This document shows positions 21,337 to 29,525 of a stretch of DNA of 64,000 nt, in pieces (the stretch's first letter is position 1; the number at the start of each line of letters is the position of its first letter). This DNA comes from Lachnospiraceae bacterium (GTDB lineage Bacteria; Bacillota; Clostridia; Lachnospirales; Lachnospiraceae). The position numbers and the translations under genes were made by a program. The notes beneath the pieces are model-generated. The model was not told the DNA's origin. It saw only the letters and a list, made by a program, of their open reading frames with translations, and did no database searches. The stretch lies in the NCBI GenBank assembly GCA_902381685.1, contig LR698958.1, positions 1 through 64,000 of the forward strand, written 5' to 3'.

Positions 21337-21888
21337 ATGAAAAAGCAGATACAAATACCAATTCAAAAAGAAATTATTCGGGAATTAAAAGCAGGAGATT
21401 ATGTTTATCTTACGGGCGAAATTTATACGGCAAGAGATGCTGCGCATAAAAGAATGAATGAGACATTAGACAGAAACGAAGAATTGCCTGTTAATATAAA
21501 AGATAAAATTATTTATTATATGGGGCCTTCTCCTGCCAGAGAAGGAAAAGTAATCGGCTCGGCAGGTCCTACAACTGCGAGCAGAATGGATAAATATGCT
21601 CCGAGATTAATGGATTTAGGACTTTCGGGAATGATAGGTAAAGGGAAGAGAAGTCAAGAGGTTATAGATGCAATTATAAGGAATGAAGGGGTATATTTTG
21701 CGGCAGTAGGCGGAGCCGGAGCGTTATTGTCAAAATGTATCAAAAAGTCAGAAGTAGTCGCTTACGATGATTTAGGAACAGAAGCAATCAGACGATTAGA
21801 AGTAGAGGACTTTCCTGTTATCGTTGTAATTGACAGCGAGGGAAATAATCTGTATGAAATGGCAATAGAAGAATATAAAGAAGGATAA
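21337..21888 (+). CDS. Fumarate hydratase, beta subunit (class I)
   Basis: C-terminal half of the same enzyme, 183 residues. It has LTGEIYTARDAAHKRM, YYMGPSPAREGKVIGSAGPTT and GKGKRS, typical of the FumA C-terminal/TtdB fold that contributes substrate binding. GGGAGG lies 7 bases before the ATG, within the end of the alpha gene. The acyltransferase gene follows after five bases and is probably co-transcribed. Confidence 0.92.
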   Translation: MKKQIQIPIQKEIIRELKAGDYVYLTGEIYTARDAAHKRMNETLDRNEELPVNIKDKIIYYMGPSPAREGKVIGSAGPTTASRMDKYAPRLMDLGLSGMIGKGKRSQEVIDAIIRNEGVYFAAVGGAGALLSKCIKKSEVVAYDDLGTEAIRRLEVEDFPVIVVIDSEGNNLYEMAIEEYKEG

Positions 21889-21893
21889 ATAAA

Positions 21894-22604
21894 ATGAAAA
21901 GAATTTTATTAATGGTGTTCAGAAATATTATATTAGTTCCGTATATGTGGTGCAAATTGTGTTATTACGCTTCACATGTAGAGAAATATTCGGAGCAGAA
22001 GAGATATGATATGTTACGATTTATTGTTTTTCGCGCAAACAAAGGCGGAAATATGCATATTGATGTTTTCGGAAAAGAAAACATTCCAAAAGAAAATGGA
22101 TTTATGTTCTACCCAAACCATCAGGGATTGTATGATGTACTTGCAATAGTTGAGGCATGTGATGTACCTTTTTCTGTTGTGGCTAAAAAAGAAGTGGGAA
22201 ATATTCAGTTTTTAAAGCAGGTATTTGCCTGTATGAAAGCGTATCTGATTGACAGAGATGACGTAAGACAATCCATGCAGATAATCATCGACGTATCAAA
22301 AGAAGTGGCATCAGGAAGAAACTACCTAATCTTTGCGGAGGGTACACGCTCCAAACTGGGAAATAAATTATTAGACTTCAAGGGCGGAAGTTTTAAGGCG
22401 GCTACAAAAGCAAAATGTCCTATTGTCCCGGTTGCACTTGTAAATTCATTTAAACCGTTTGATACAAATTCAATTAAACCTGTCAATGTGGAAGTACATT
22501 TTTTAAAACCTATGTTATATGAAGAATACAAAGATATGAAGACAACTGAGATAGCAATTGAAGTAAAAAAACGTATTGCAAAAGTTGTAGAAAGAGAAGA
22601 ATAA
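21894..22604 (+). CDS. 1-acyl-sn-glycerol-3-phosphate acyltransferase (PlsC family)
   Basis: The 236-residue membrane-associated enzyme transfers the second acyl chain in phospholipid synthesis. The catalytic motif NHxxxxD is seen as NHQGLYD near residue 75, and the substrate-binding FAEGTRS near residue 147. An N-terminal hydrophobic segment anchors it. It follows the fumarase subunits closely. An insertion sequence lies 34 bases downstream of its stop. Confidence 0.9.
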   Translation: MKRILLMVFRNIILVPYMWCKLCYYASHVEKYSEQKRYDMLRFIVFRANKGGNMHIDVFGKENIPKENGFMFYPNHQGLYDVLAIVEACDVPFSVVAKKEVGNIQFLKQVFACMKAYLIDRDDVRQSMQIIIDVSKEVASGRNYLIFAEGTRSKLGNKLLDFKGGSFKAATKAKCPIVPVALVNSFKPFDTNSIKPVNVEVHFLKPMLYEEYKDMKTTEIAIEVKKRIAKVVEREE

Positions 22605-22637
22605 AATAGAAGTGAAAAATATGTAAAAAAACATGTC

Positions 22638-22658
22638 AACCATTTTTGATTATGTCCT
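22638..22658. repeat. Left terminal inverted repeat of the insertion sequence
   Basis: It starts AACCATTTTTGAT and ends GTCCT. It differs at two positions from the complement of 24174-24194. It lies downstream of the transposase stop. Confidence 0.8.
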
Positions 22659-22672
22659 AAAAATTTTTTATG

Positions 22673-22698
22673 ATATGCACCGGTTTCCCGGTGCATAT
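22673..22698 (-). terminator. Hairpin after the transposase gene
   Basis: An 11 bp perfect stem (ATATGCACCGG / CCGGTGCATAT) with a four-base loop follows the transposase stop on the minus strand. A-rich then T-rich sequence comes after it. It likely ends the transposase transcript, or blocks transcription entering from outside. Confidence 0.6.
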
Positions 22699-22699
22699 T

Positions 22700-24070
22700 T
22701 TAGCATATAAGCATAGTTTCTGTTATCTTATGATTTTTGAACTGAAGAAAAGTAGACATTCTCCATGGGTGCTTTGGCGATGGTAGATTCCGCTTTCGTG
22801 GTTTTTCCTTCAAAGGCTGGAGGTCAAAATTTTTTGAAAGGGGTTCATGTAACGGCACAACTTCCAGTTCATAAATCTTATTATTTACAGAAAACAGTAA
22901 TCTCTTATCAAAGGTCTGTATAACCAATCCCTTTGTGCCTTTATGGTAATGCACCTGTATTCCGCATTCGTTAATTGTTTTATAGTACTGTTTTTGAAAT
23001 TTAATACAATGCCCACAGTCAACAGTTCGTTCTGTTAAGACTGCAAGAATCTGATTGATTGTTTCACAATCGGGTTGCTTTTCAAATACAGATTTGTTAT
23101 TGTTGATAGGAAGAGCGAATTTCGCGTTATATTCCTTTATGTAGGAGTTTAGGAATATATTTGCTTCGCTGATGGTTGTGATGCCTGCCAGACGTAATGC
23201 GATTGGCAGGCGTTGCTGTAAAGTTTGAAAAGCCCTTTCTACACGCCCTTTTGCCTGAGCAATACTTGTTGTTTTTATTTCTACGCCCAATTGCTTACAG
23301 GCGTAACTAAACTGGGTGTAAGTATCCAATTCTGTTTTATTCATTTTTTTATTCCGGTATTCAAAAACAGTTCTTCTATCCGTATAAAACATAGCAGGAA
23401 TTCCATAAGTAGTAAGGATCTGATGGAATACGTTATAATAACCATTTAAGGATTCCTGTTCATCAAAAAAGGCACCAACAATACGGCTGGTAGAATCATC
23501 AATGGCGATATGAAGATTTGTTTTTGCATTGCCAAACCAAAGATGAACGGAAGCATCCATCTGAAGCATTTCACCAAAGTAGACACATCTTGGACGTCTG
23601 GAGTGAGGGGTTTCCACTGTAACGATAGCAGCCTGAAGTTCATCTTGTTTTTTCTTTGTAGAAACATACTTTTGTTGTGTACGAAGTTCTTTTGCTAAGC
23701 GTTTGCGGACTGTTTTGGTAGTTCTGGGTGAAGGAATAAAGTTTTCATACATAATCTTTGTAAGAGCAGAAGGAGAGATAAAAATCCCGTCATTTTTTGC
23801 AAGCAGTTCACAGGCGTAAGTAAATGTAGCGTCATAGTACTTGTTGTTGTATAGAGTTAAGATTTCCAGTTTTTGAGATTCTGTAAAAGAATGTAGAGGT
23901 TTTCTGCCTCTGTTACCATGAATAAAGGCAGCCTTACCATTCTGTTTGTATTTTTGAATTAATCGATTGATGTGCCTTGTAGTACAACCGAGTTTCAAAG
24001 CCGCAGCCTTTTTGTTACCATTATGGTCTACTAGTGACTTAATCACTTCATACTTAAGTTGTTCATTCAT
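22700..24070 (-). CDS. DDE transposase with N-terminal helix-turn-helix
   Basis: From the preferred ATG at 24070 (behind AGGGTGGA) the protein has 456 residues; the frame is open further to an ATG at 24130 without a good ribosome site. The N-terminus has a helix-turn-helix (KKAAALKLGCTTRHINRLIQ). The integrase core shows Asp in MLQMDASVHLWFG (about 172), Asp in FYTDRRTVFEY (about 231) and Glu in AKGRVERAFQTLQ (about 278). This pattern and the KLGCTTRHINRLI start are those I associate with ISNCY/IS1202-type elements. The frame is intact, so the element may be active. Confidence 0.9.
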   Translation of the reverse strand: MNEQLKYEVIKSLVDHNGNKKAAALKLGCTTRHINRLIQKYKQNGKAAFIHGNRGRKPLHSFTESQKLEILTLYNNKYYDATFTYACELLAKNDGIFISPSALTKIMYENFIPSPRTTKTVRKRLAKELRTQQKYVSTKKKQDELQAAIVTVETPHSRRPRCVYFGEMLQMDASVHLWFGNAKTNLHIAIDDSTSRIVGAFFDEQESLNGYYNVFHQILTTYGIPAMFYTDRRTVFEYRNKKMNKTELDTYTQFSYACKQLGVEIKTTSIAQAKGRVERAFQTLQQRLPIALRLAGITTISEANIFLNSYIKEYNAKFALPINNNKSVFEKQPDCETINQILAVLTERTVDCGHCIKFQKQYYKTINECGIQVHYHKGTKGLVIQTFDKRLLFSVNNKIYELEVVPLHEPLSKNFDLQPLKEKPRKRNLPSPKHPWRMSTFLQFKNHKITETMLIC

Positions 24071-24173
24071 TCTTAAATCCACCCTTTTCAATCTGTGTAT
24101 ACCTCTTTCTATAGTGTGAGGTTTTATCATACACCATATTTATCACTTGGGACATAATCAAAAGTGATATATA

Positions 24174-24194
24174 AGGACTTTATCAAAAATGGTT
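24174..24194. repeat. Right terminal inverted repeat of the insertion sequence
   Basis: Complement of the left repeat with two mismatches. It lies upstream of the transposase start. Confidence 0.8.
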
Positions 24195-24226
24195 TATATC
24201 TTTGTGATAAAATCACATTTTCTTTG

Positions 24227-24283
24227 TTGACAAATCAGTTTTTTTATCATAGTATATCATATAGTTCACATTGTAAACTATAT
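24227..24283 (+). promoter_or_regulatory. Promoter and palindromic operator of the MarR-FUSC operon
   Basis: TTGACA (24227-24232) with a fair -10 TAGTAT (24250-24255) precedes a palindrome at 24259-24283. Its half-sites are ATATAGTTCAC and GTAAACTATAT around ATT. The form is that of MarR-family operators such as TAGTTTACATTGTAAACTA. Its place just after the -10 suggests autorepression by the MarR protein encoded next. The insertion sequence ends 32 bases before the -35. Confidence 0.7.
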
Positions 24284-24303
24284 GTATCAAGGAGATTTAT
24301 GTA

Positions 24304-24750
24304 ATGAAAGATTATCATTGGACAGAAATGATAGAGAAAATGCAGGATATACGCCTTTTTTCCAGTTTGCACATCAGACGCAGTAAAAATGAAGGGATTA
24401 CCTCTTCGCAGGAACTTGATTTACTTTCCCGCATAGTATTGTCAGATACTCCTCTGACACCTCACGACCTTTGTTCTTCAATGGGATTAAGTAAATCGGC
24501 CGTCAGCCGTTTAATCGAGAATTTGGAAAAAAAGAAGTTTCTATATAAAGAATCCAATCCGACGGACAAGAGAAGTTATTCCTTACTTATTACAAAAAAG
24601 GGGAACGAAGAATTAAATTTAACATACGCATACTACCTGGAACCGATATATTGGTTAAGAAGAGTATTGGGAGATGACTCTTTTGAATCTCTCACCACAA
24701 AAATTAAAGAAGCAAACGAATTGTTATTAAAAGAAAAGGGAGGTAATTGA
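24304..24750 (+). CDS. MarR family transcriptional regulator
   Basis: The 148-residue winged-helix regulator has MarR blocks LTPHDLCSSMGLSKSAVSRLIENLEKKKFLYKES-like and the wing DKRSYSLLITKKG. AAGGAGATTT precedes the ATG. A matching palindrome upstream indicates self-regulation. The next gene starts one base after its stop, so the regulator and membrane protein form one operon. Its ligand is likely to be a compound handled by the FUSC-type membrane protein. Confidence 0.9.
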   Translation: MKDYHWTEMIEKMQDIRLFSSLHIRRSKNEGITSSQELDLLSRIVLSDTPLTPHDLCSSMGLSKSAVSRLIENLEKKKFLYKESNPTDKRSYSLLITKKGNEELNLTYAYYLEPIYWLRRVLGDDSFESLTTKIKEANELLLKEKGGN

Positions 24751-24751
24751 T

Positions 24752-25816
24752 TTGACTTTTTATCAGGAATTACAATTAAATCAATCCGGCTCAAAAACAC
24801 TTCTAAAGAGTATAAACGAGCCGAAGGAGAAAGTGAAACATTGGGGAATCTATTTATTTAAAATTCTTCTCACCGTTGCTTTCTGTGTTCTTTTTGTCAC
24901 ATTATACACGAAACTTTTTGGGGCAGATAACAGTATTGTAGGTGTGGTTGTTCTCCTGTCCGTCATGGTATTCCGACAGGCAGATTTGGGAATTCATACA
25001 CCACACGGCTCCGCTGTTCTTCTGGGAATTTTTTGCATACTTGCTTTCGGTCCCCGCTTAACTAATATGGTTTCACCTGTTCCTGCTTTTTTCATTAATG
25101 CTATCTGTATCTTTTTATTAATGTTTTTCGGCTGCCACAATGTTATTATGTCCAACCACTCCACATTCGTGTTGGGGTATCTGCTTTTACAGGGATATGA
25201 CGTTAGCGGTCACGCCTATAAAATGCGATTGGCAGGACTTTTGGTCGGCGCTGTAATGACCTCACTTATCTTATACCGTAACCACAAAAAATACACATAT
25301 AAAAGAAATTTTAAACATTTATTTCAAGAATTTGATTTGACTTCCAGCCGTACTCAGTGGTATCTGCGCTTTACTTTCGGCGTATCTACCGCCTTGCTGA
25401 TTGCTTCCTTATTGAATATTCCACGCGCCATGTGGATCGGAATTTCCGCAATGTCCGTCCTTCTTCCATTTCGTAAAGATTTGGTATATCGTGTGAAATT
25501 TCGTGCCCCGGGAAATATTCTCGGTGCAGTTTTATTCTTAGTTTTATACACTGTTTTGCCTGAAAGCGCTTATGGCTGTATCGGTATGATTGGAGGTATC
25601 GGTGTAGGGCTTTCCGCAAGTTACGGCTGGCAGACCGTATTTAACTCTTTTGGCGCTTTAGCCATCGCCGTTCCGATGTTTTCACTGTACGGTGCTATTT
25701 TTCTCAGAATATTTAACAACGCTTTCGGTTCTTTATATGGGTTAGTATTTGATAAACTCTTTCATTCCGTATTCAACTTTTTCTTAAAAAGAGATGAAGA
25801 AACCGTTTCATGCTAA
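24752..25816 (+). CDS. FUSC family integral membrane protein (putative aromatic compound exporter)
   Basis: The 354-residue protein has two sets of hydrophobic segments typical of FUSC/YccS-type membrane proteins, with FGVSTALLIASLLNIPRAMWIGISAMSVLL-type sequence in the second. The large cytoplasmic domain of AaeB is absent, so it is a short form. The start is TTG at 24752, supported by AAAGGGAGG nine bases upstream. FUSC proteins are implicated in export of aromatic acids or similar compounds; the substrate here is not known. Confidence 0.8.
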   Translation: MTFYQELQLNQSGSKTLLKSINEPKEKVKHWGIYLFKILLTVAFCVLFVTLYTKLFGADNSIVGVVVLLSVMVFRQADLGIHTPHGSAVLLGIFCILAFGPRLTNMVSPVPAFFINAICIFLLMFFGCHNVIMSNHSTFVLGYLLLQGYDVSGHAYKMRLAGLLVGAVMTSLILYRNHKKYTYKRNFKHLFQEFDLTSSRTQWYLRFTFGVSTALLIASLLNIPRAMWIGISAMSVLLPFRKDLVYRVKFRAPGNILGAVLFLVLYTVLPESAYGCIGMIGGIGVGLSASYGWQTVFNSFGALAIAVPMFSLYGAIFLRIFNNAFGSLYGLVFDKLFHSVFNFFLKRDEETVSC

Positions 25817-25821
25817 TACGA

Positions 25822-25853
25822 CAAATGGCAGGAGTAAAATCTCCTGCCATTTG
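25822..25853. terminator. Bidirectional terminator between FUSC and cytidylate-kinase-like genes
   Basis: CAAATGGCAGGAG pairs perfectly with CTCCTGCCATTTG around a six-base loop TAAAAT. It lies just after the FUSC stop and at the end of the convergent gene. Confidence 0.8.
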
Positions 25854-26498
25854 CTATCTGCTTTTCTTTATTTGTTCCACTTTCTTTCGGTAGGCCGCTT
25901 CTAATATATCCACCGTACCGTCTATTCCCAGAAGACTGCTGTTAAGCAATACCTGGTGAGATTCTATATCTCCCCATTTTCTTCCTGTGTGGGCTTCATA
26001 ATATAATCTTCTCTCTTTGTCTACCTGTCTTATTTTTTCTTTTGCCTGTTTTTCAGTCATTCCATAGATAGACATAATCCTTCTGACTCTGTCTTCCCAA
26101 AATGCGTAAATAAAAGTATGTATATAATTCGAATAATCTCCCAATATATAGTCTGCGCATCGCCCTACAATCACACAGGAACTTCTTCTTGCCAGCCGCT
26201 TCAAAATCTCTGTCTGCTCCGCATACAATCTGTCACTCACAGGCTCTACAACGGCTTCATTTGTAATAAAGGACGTATAACTTCCTACACCTACAACATA
26301 AGCAGAAAGGAATTTTCCAAGCATACTCTCATCTGCCTCTTCCGCAACCGATTCGTCCAAATGTAACTCTCGTGCGGCCATCTTGACAAGATTATGGTCA
26401 TAAAGAGGAATGTCTAGTCTTGTTGCCAGTCTGTTTCCAATTTCATGTCCGCCGCTTCCAAATTGTCTTCCAATTGTAATGATAATATTATCAGTCAT
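25854..26498 (-). CDS. Cytidylate kinase-like family protein
   Basis: The 214-residue P-loop protein of the AAA_26/cytidylate-kinase-like family begins IIITIGRQFGSGGHEIGNRLA with a degenerate Walker A. It continues with the phosphate-binding and lid Arg residues (ILKRLARRSSCVIVGRCADYIL, DRVRRIM, RQVDKERRLYYEAHTG). The family is widespread in gut Clostridia with no proven substrate. AAGGAGG precedes the ATG. DAHP synthase lies upstream in the same direction after 85 bases. Confidence 0.85.
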   Translation of the reverse strand: MTDNIIITIGRQFGSGGHEIGNRLATRLDIPLYDHNLVKMAARELHLDESVAEEADESMLGKFLSAYVVGVGSYTSFITNEAVVEPVSDRLYAEQTEILKRLARRSSCVIVGRCADYILGDYSNYIHTFIYAFWEDRVRRIMSIYGMTEKQAKEKIRQVDKERRLYYEAHTGRKWGDIESHQVLLNSSLLGIDGTVDILEAAYRKKVEQIKKSR

Positions 26499-26583
26499 AC
26501 CCTCAGCCTCCTTCTATATAATTCCGAAAATTTATTCTTATTTCTAATTATATCACACGAGGCTATATTTATATATATTTTTT

Positions 26584-27615
26584 CTAACAATTTTCAGCGA
26601 TTTTATGAATCAGTATTTCCGTATCCTTCCAACTTAAACATGGATCGGTAATAGATTTCCCGTAAATCCTATCCTCCGCAATGCTCTGACACCCTTCTTC
26701 CAGATAACTTTCAATCATAACCCCTTTCACTAACTTTTTAATCTCCGGATTATAATTTCTGCTGTGCAGCACTTCGCTTACAATGCGAATCTGCTCTTTA
26801 AACTGTTTGTTGGAATTTGAATGGTTTGCATCAACAATGGCTGCCGGATTCTGCAGGCTCATTTTCTCATATGTGCTTTGCAATCTGACTAAATCCTCAT
26901 AATGGTAGTTTGGAATACATGTGCCGTATTTGTCCACCCCACCGCGCAAAATAACATGTGCAAGGTCATTTCCATCTGTTGTCACGTCCATTCCCCTGTA
27001 AATGAACGTGTGGGAACTCTGCGCCGCAATTACAGAATTCATCATTACGGAAAAGTCTCCGCTTGTCGGATTTTTCATTCCCACCGGAATATCCATTCCG
27101 CTGGCTGTCAGTCTGTGCTGTTGATTTTCCACAGAACGCGCTCCTATCGCCTCATAAGATAATACATCGTCCAGGTAACTTCTATTCTCCGGATATAGCA
27201 TTTCATCTGCCGAGGTAAGTCCGCTCTCCTCAATGGCATGAATATGCATTTTTCGTATTGCAATTATTCCACCGAGAAGGTCGGGAGCCTTGTCCGGCTC
27301 CGGCTGATGAAGCATTCCCTTATATCCCGCCCCCGTTGTTCTCGGTTTGTTTGTATAAATTCTCGGAATAATCATCAATTTATCTGATACCTGTTCATTT
27401 AATTTGGACAGGCGGTTCACATAGTCACAGATTGCAATTTCATTGTCCGCCGAACAAGGGCCCACAAGTACAATAAATTTATCCGATTTCCCCGTGAAAA
27501 TATCTCTGATTTCCTTATCTCTTTTTCTTTTTAACTCCACAATATCCTTTGACATAGGATATTCTTCCTTCAACTCTGACGGAAGAGGCAGTTGTTTGTT
27601 TACTCTCATTCCCAT
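26584..27615 (-). CDS. 3-deoxy-7-phosphoheptulonate synthase (class I DAHP synthase)
   Basis: The enzyme joins phosphoenolpyruvate and erythrose 4-phosphate in the first step of aromatic amino acid synthesis. The 343-residue type I-alpha AroF/G/H-like protein has VLVGPCSADN, IPRIYTNKPRTTGAGYKGML, GARSVENQQHR, KNPTSGD and IVDANHSNSNK, with KGVMIESYLEEG near the end. AAGGAGAG precedes the start. It lies 20 bases after the ABC exporter genes. tyrA and aroA of the same pathway are 20 kb away. No T-box or attenuator was seen before it. Confidence 0.94.
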   Translation of the reverse strand: MGMRVNKQLPLPSELKEEYPMSKDIVELKRKRDKEIRDIFTGKSDKFIVLVGPCSADNEIAICDYVNRLSKLNEQVSDKLMIIPRIYTNKPRTTGAGYKGMLHQPEPDKAPDLLGGIIAIRKMHIHAIEESGLTSADEMLYPENRSYLDDVLSYEAIGARSVENQQHRLTASGMDIPVGMKNPTSGDFSVMMNSVIAAQSSHTFIYRGMDVTTDGNDLAHVILRGGVDKYGTCIPNYHYEDLVRLQSTYEKMSLQNPAAIVDANHSNSNKQFKEQIRIVSEVLHSRNYNPEIKKLVKGVMIESYLEEGCQSIAEDRIYGKSITDPCLSWKDTEILIHKIAENC

Positions 27616-27635
27616 GGCTTTTCTCTCCTTCGCTG

Positions 27636-29525
27636 TTATTCCAGTTCAAATGCCCCTGTATATAACTGATAATATTTACCTTTCTCTTCTATAAGCATTT
27701 CATGTGTACCGCGTTCAATAATATGTCCCTGCTCGAGAACCATAATGACATCTGAATTTCGCACGGTAGAAAGGCGGTGTGCAATGACAAAAACAGTTCT
27801 TCCTTCCATAAGTGCGTCCATTCCTTTTTGAACAATCGCCTCGGTTCGGGTATCAATGGAGGACGTAGCCTCATCTAAAATCATTACCGGAGGATCTGCA
27901 ACCGCTGCTCTTGCTATCGCAATCAACTGTCTTTGTCCCTGCGAAAGATTTGCTCCGTTTTCTGTCAGAAGCGTGTCATAACCTTCCGGCAGACGTGTAA
28001 TAAAGTCATCTGCCCCCGCAAGTTTTGCCGCCGCAATGCAGTCTTCCTCTGTCGCGTCTAATCTTCCGTAACGGATATTATCCATAACCGTTCCCGTGAA
28101 CAGGTTTGTTTCCTGAAGAACAACTCCGAGCGAACGCCTTAAATCTGACTTTTTAATCTTATTGATGTTGATTCCATCATAGCGGATTTTTCCGTCTGCT
28201 ATATCATAGAAGCGGTTAATCAGATTTGTGATCGTTGTCTTTCCTGCCCCGGTTGAACCTACAAACGCAACCTTTTGGCCCGGTTCTGCATATAAAGTAA
28301 TATTATGTAAAACCGTTTTATCTTTTTCATATCCAAAGTCCACATCAAACATACGGACATCTCCCGCAAGTTTTGTGTACGTTACCGTTCCGTCCTCCTG
28401 ATGAGGGTGTTTCCAAGCCCACATTCCCGTGCGTTCTTTACACTCTACAATCTCTCCGTTTTCCTCTCTTACATTGACAAGAGTTACATATCCTTCATCT
28501 TCTTCCGGCTCTTCATCAATCAATTCAAAAATTCTTTCCGCACCGGCAAGTCCCATAACAACTGAATTCACCTGATTAGATACCTGGCTGACATTTCCGC
28601 AGAACTGCTTCGTCATGTTCAAAAACGGTACAACAATGCTGATTCCGATTGCCATTCCGGATAAACTGACGTTAGGCGCTTTTGCCAGCAGTAAAATTCC
28701 TCCTGTCAGCGCTACGGTAACATAAAGAACATTTCCAATATTATTTAAAATCGGCATAAGCATATTTGCAAATTTATTGGCACTTTCCGAATCCGAAAAC
28801 AGTTTTTCGTTTATCTCATCAAATGCCTCCTCACATTCTCTCTCATGACAGAATACCTGAACAACTTTCTGTCCGTTCATGATTTCTTCGATGTACCCTT
28901 CTGCCTTTCCAAGAGAAGTCTGCTGACGGATAAAATATTTTGCTGAATTTCCTCCGATTTTCTTTGTCACGATGAACATAAATACTACACCGATGATAAC
29001 TACCAGAGTAAGCCATAAACTAAAATATAACATAATACTAAACACAGTTAATACGGTTACCGATGAAATCAATAACTGTGGAATACTCTGAGATACCATC
29101 TGCCTCAGCGTATCTATATCATTTGTGTAGTAACTCATAATATCACCGTGGTTATGCGTATCAAAATATTTTATCGGAAGGTTTTGCATTCCGTGGAACA
29201 TTTTTACACGCAGTTTTTTCAAAAATCCCTGTGTAATCGTTGCCATCATCTGCGTGAAAGTGACAGCCGAAAGCAGTGACAGTATATAGAAAATCAACAA
29301 AATCCCCACATAAGTGACAATCTTTCCACCAACTGCGTCCCAATCTCCCGTCTTCCAACTTGTCTCTACTATAGAAATAATGTTTTGCATGAAAATCGCA
29401 GGGATCGAACTGACAACCGCACTGAAAATAATGCAGAAAAAAACGATTGGCATTCTTACCGGATAAAACTCAAATAACGTTTTCAGTATTCTTCCAAGTG
29501 TACCTTTTTTCTTCTTTTTATTCAT
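27636..29525 (-). CDS. ABC exporter, fused permease-ATPase, second subunit
   Basis: The 629-residue half-transporter has six membrane helices, then an ATPase domain with Walker A GSTGAGKTTITN, signature NLSQGQRQLIAIARA, and DEATSSID with switch His in VIAHRLST. About 30 residues rich in Trp/His (GMWAWKHPHQEDG) lie between the two domains. I choose the ATG at 29525, behind AGGTGA, rather than 29585, because the frame upstream overlaps the partner gene. It overlaps the partner stop by eight bases, so the two form a heterodimeric multidrug-type exporter. Confidence 0.92.
   Translation of the reverse strand: MNKKKKKGTLGRILKTLFEFYPVRMPIVFFCIIFSAVVSSIPAIFMQNIISIVETSWKTGDWDAVGGKIVTYVGILLIFYILSLLSAVTFTQMMATITQGFLKKLRVKMFHGMQNLPIKYFDTHNHGDIMSYYTNDIDTLRQMVSQSIPQLLISSVTVLTVFSIMLYFSLWLTLVVIIGVVFMFIVTKKIGGNSAKYFIRQQTSLGKAEGYIEEIMNGQKVVQVFCHERECEEAFDEINEKLFSDSESANKFANMLMPILNNIGNVLYVTVALTGGILLLAKAPNVSLSGMAIGISIVVPFLNMTKQFCGNVSQVSNQVNSVVMGLAGAERIFELIDEEPEEDEGYVTLVNVREENGEIVECKERTGMWAWKHPHQEDGTVTYTKLAGDVRMFDVDFGYEKDKTVLHNITLYAEPGQKVAFVGSTGAGKTTITNLINRFYDIADGKIRYDGININKIKKSDLRRSLGVVLQETNLFTGTVMDNIRYGRLDATEEDCIAAAKLAGADDFITRLPEGYDTLLTENGANLSQGQRQLIAIARAAVADPPVMILDEATSSIDTRTEAIVQKGMDALMEGRTVFVIAHRLSTVRNSDVIMVLEQGHIIERGTHEMLIEEKGKYYQLYTGAFELE

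Larger units (their letters stand above)
22638..24194 (-). mobile_element. Insertion sequence with 21 bp terminal inverted repeats (ISNCY/IS1202-like)
   Basis: A single transposase gene is bounded by inverted repeats at 22638-22658 and 24174-24194. They match at 19 of 21 positions, both starting AACCATTTTTGAT from outside. The element is about 1.56 kb. A second copy of the TTTTGATTATGTCC motif lies inside the right end (24149-24162), as expected for an extra transposase-binding site. No clear target duplication could be fixed. It sits between the plsC-like gene and a MarR gene without breaking either. The element looks intact and may be recent. Confidence 0.85.
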
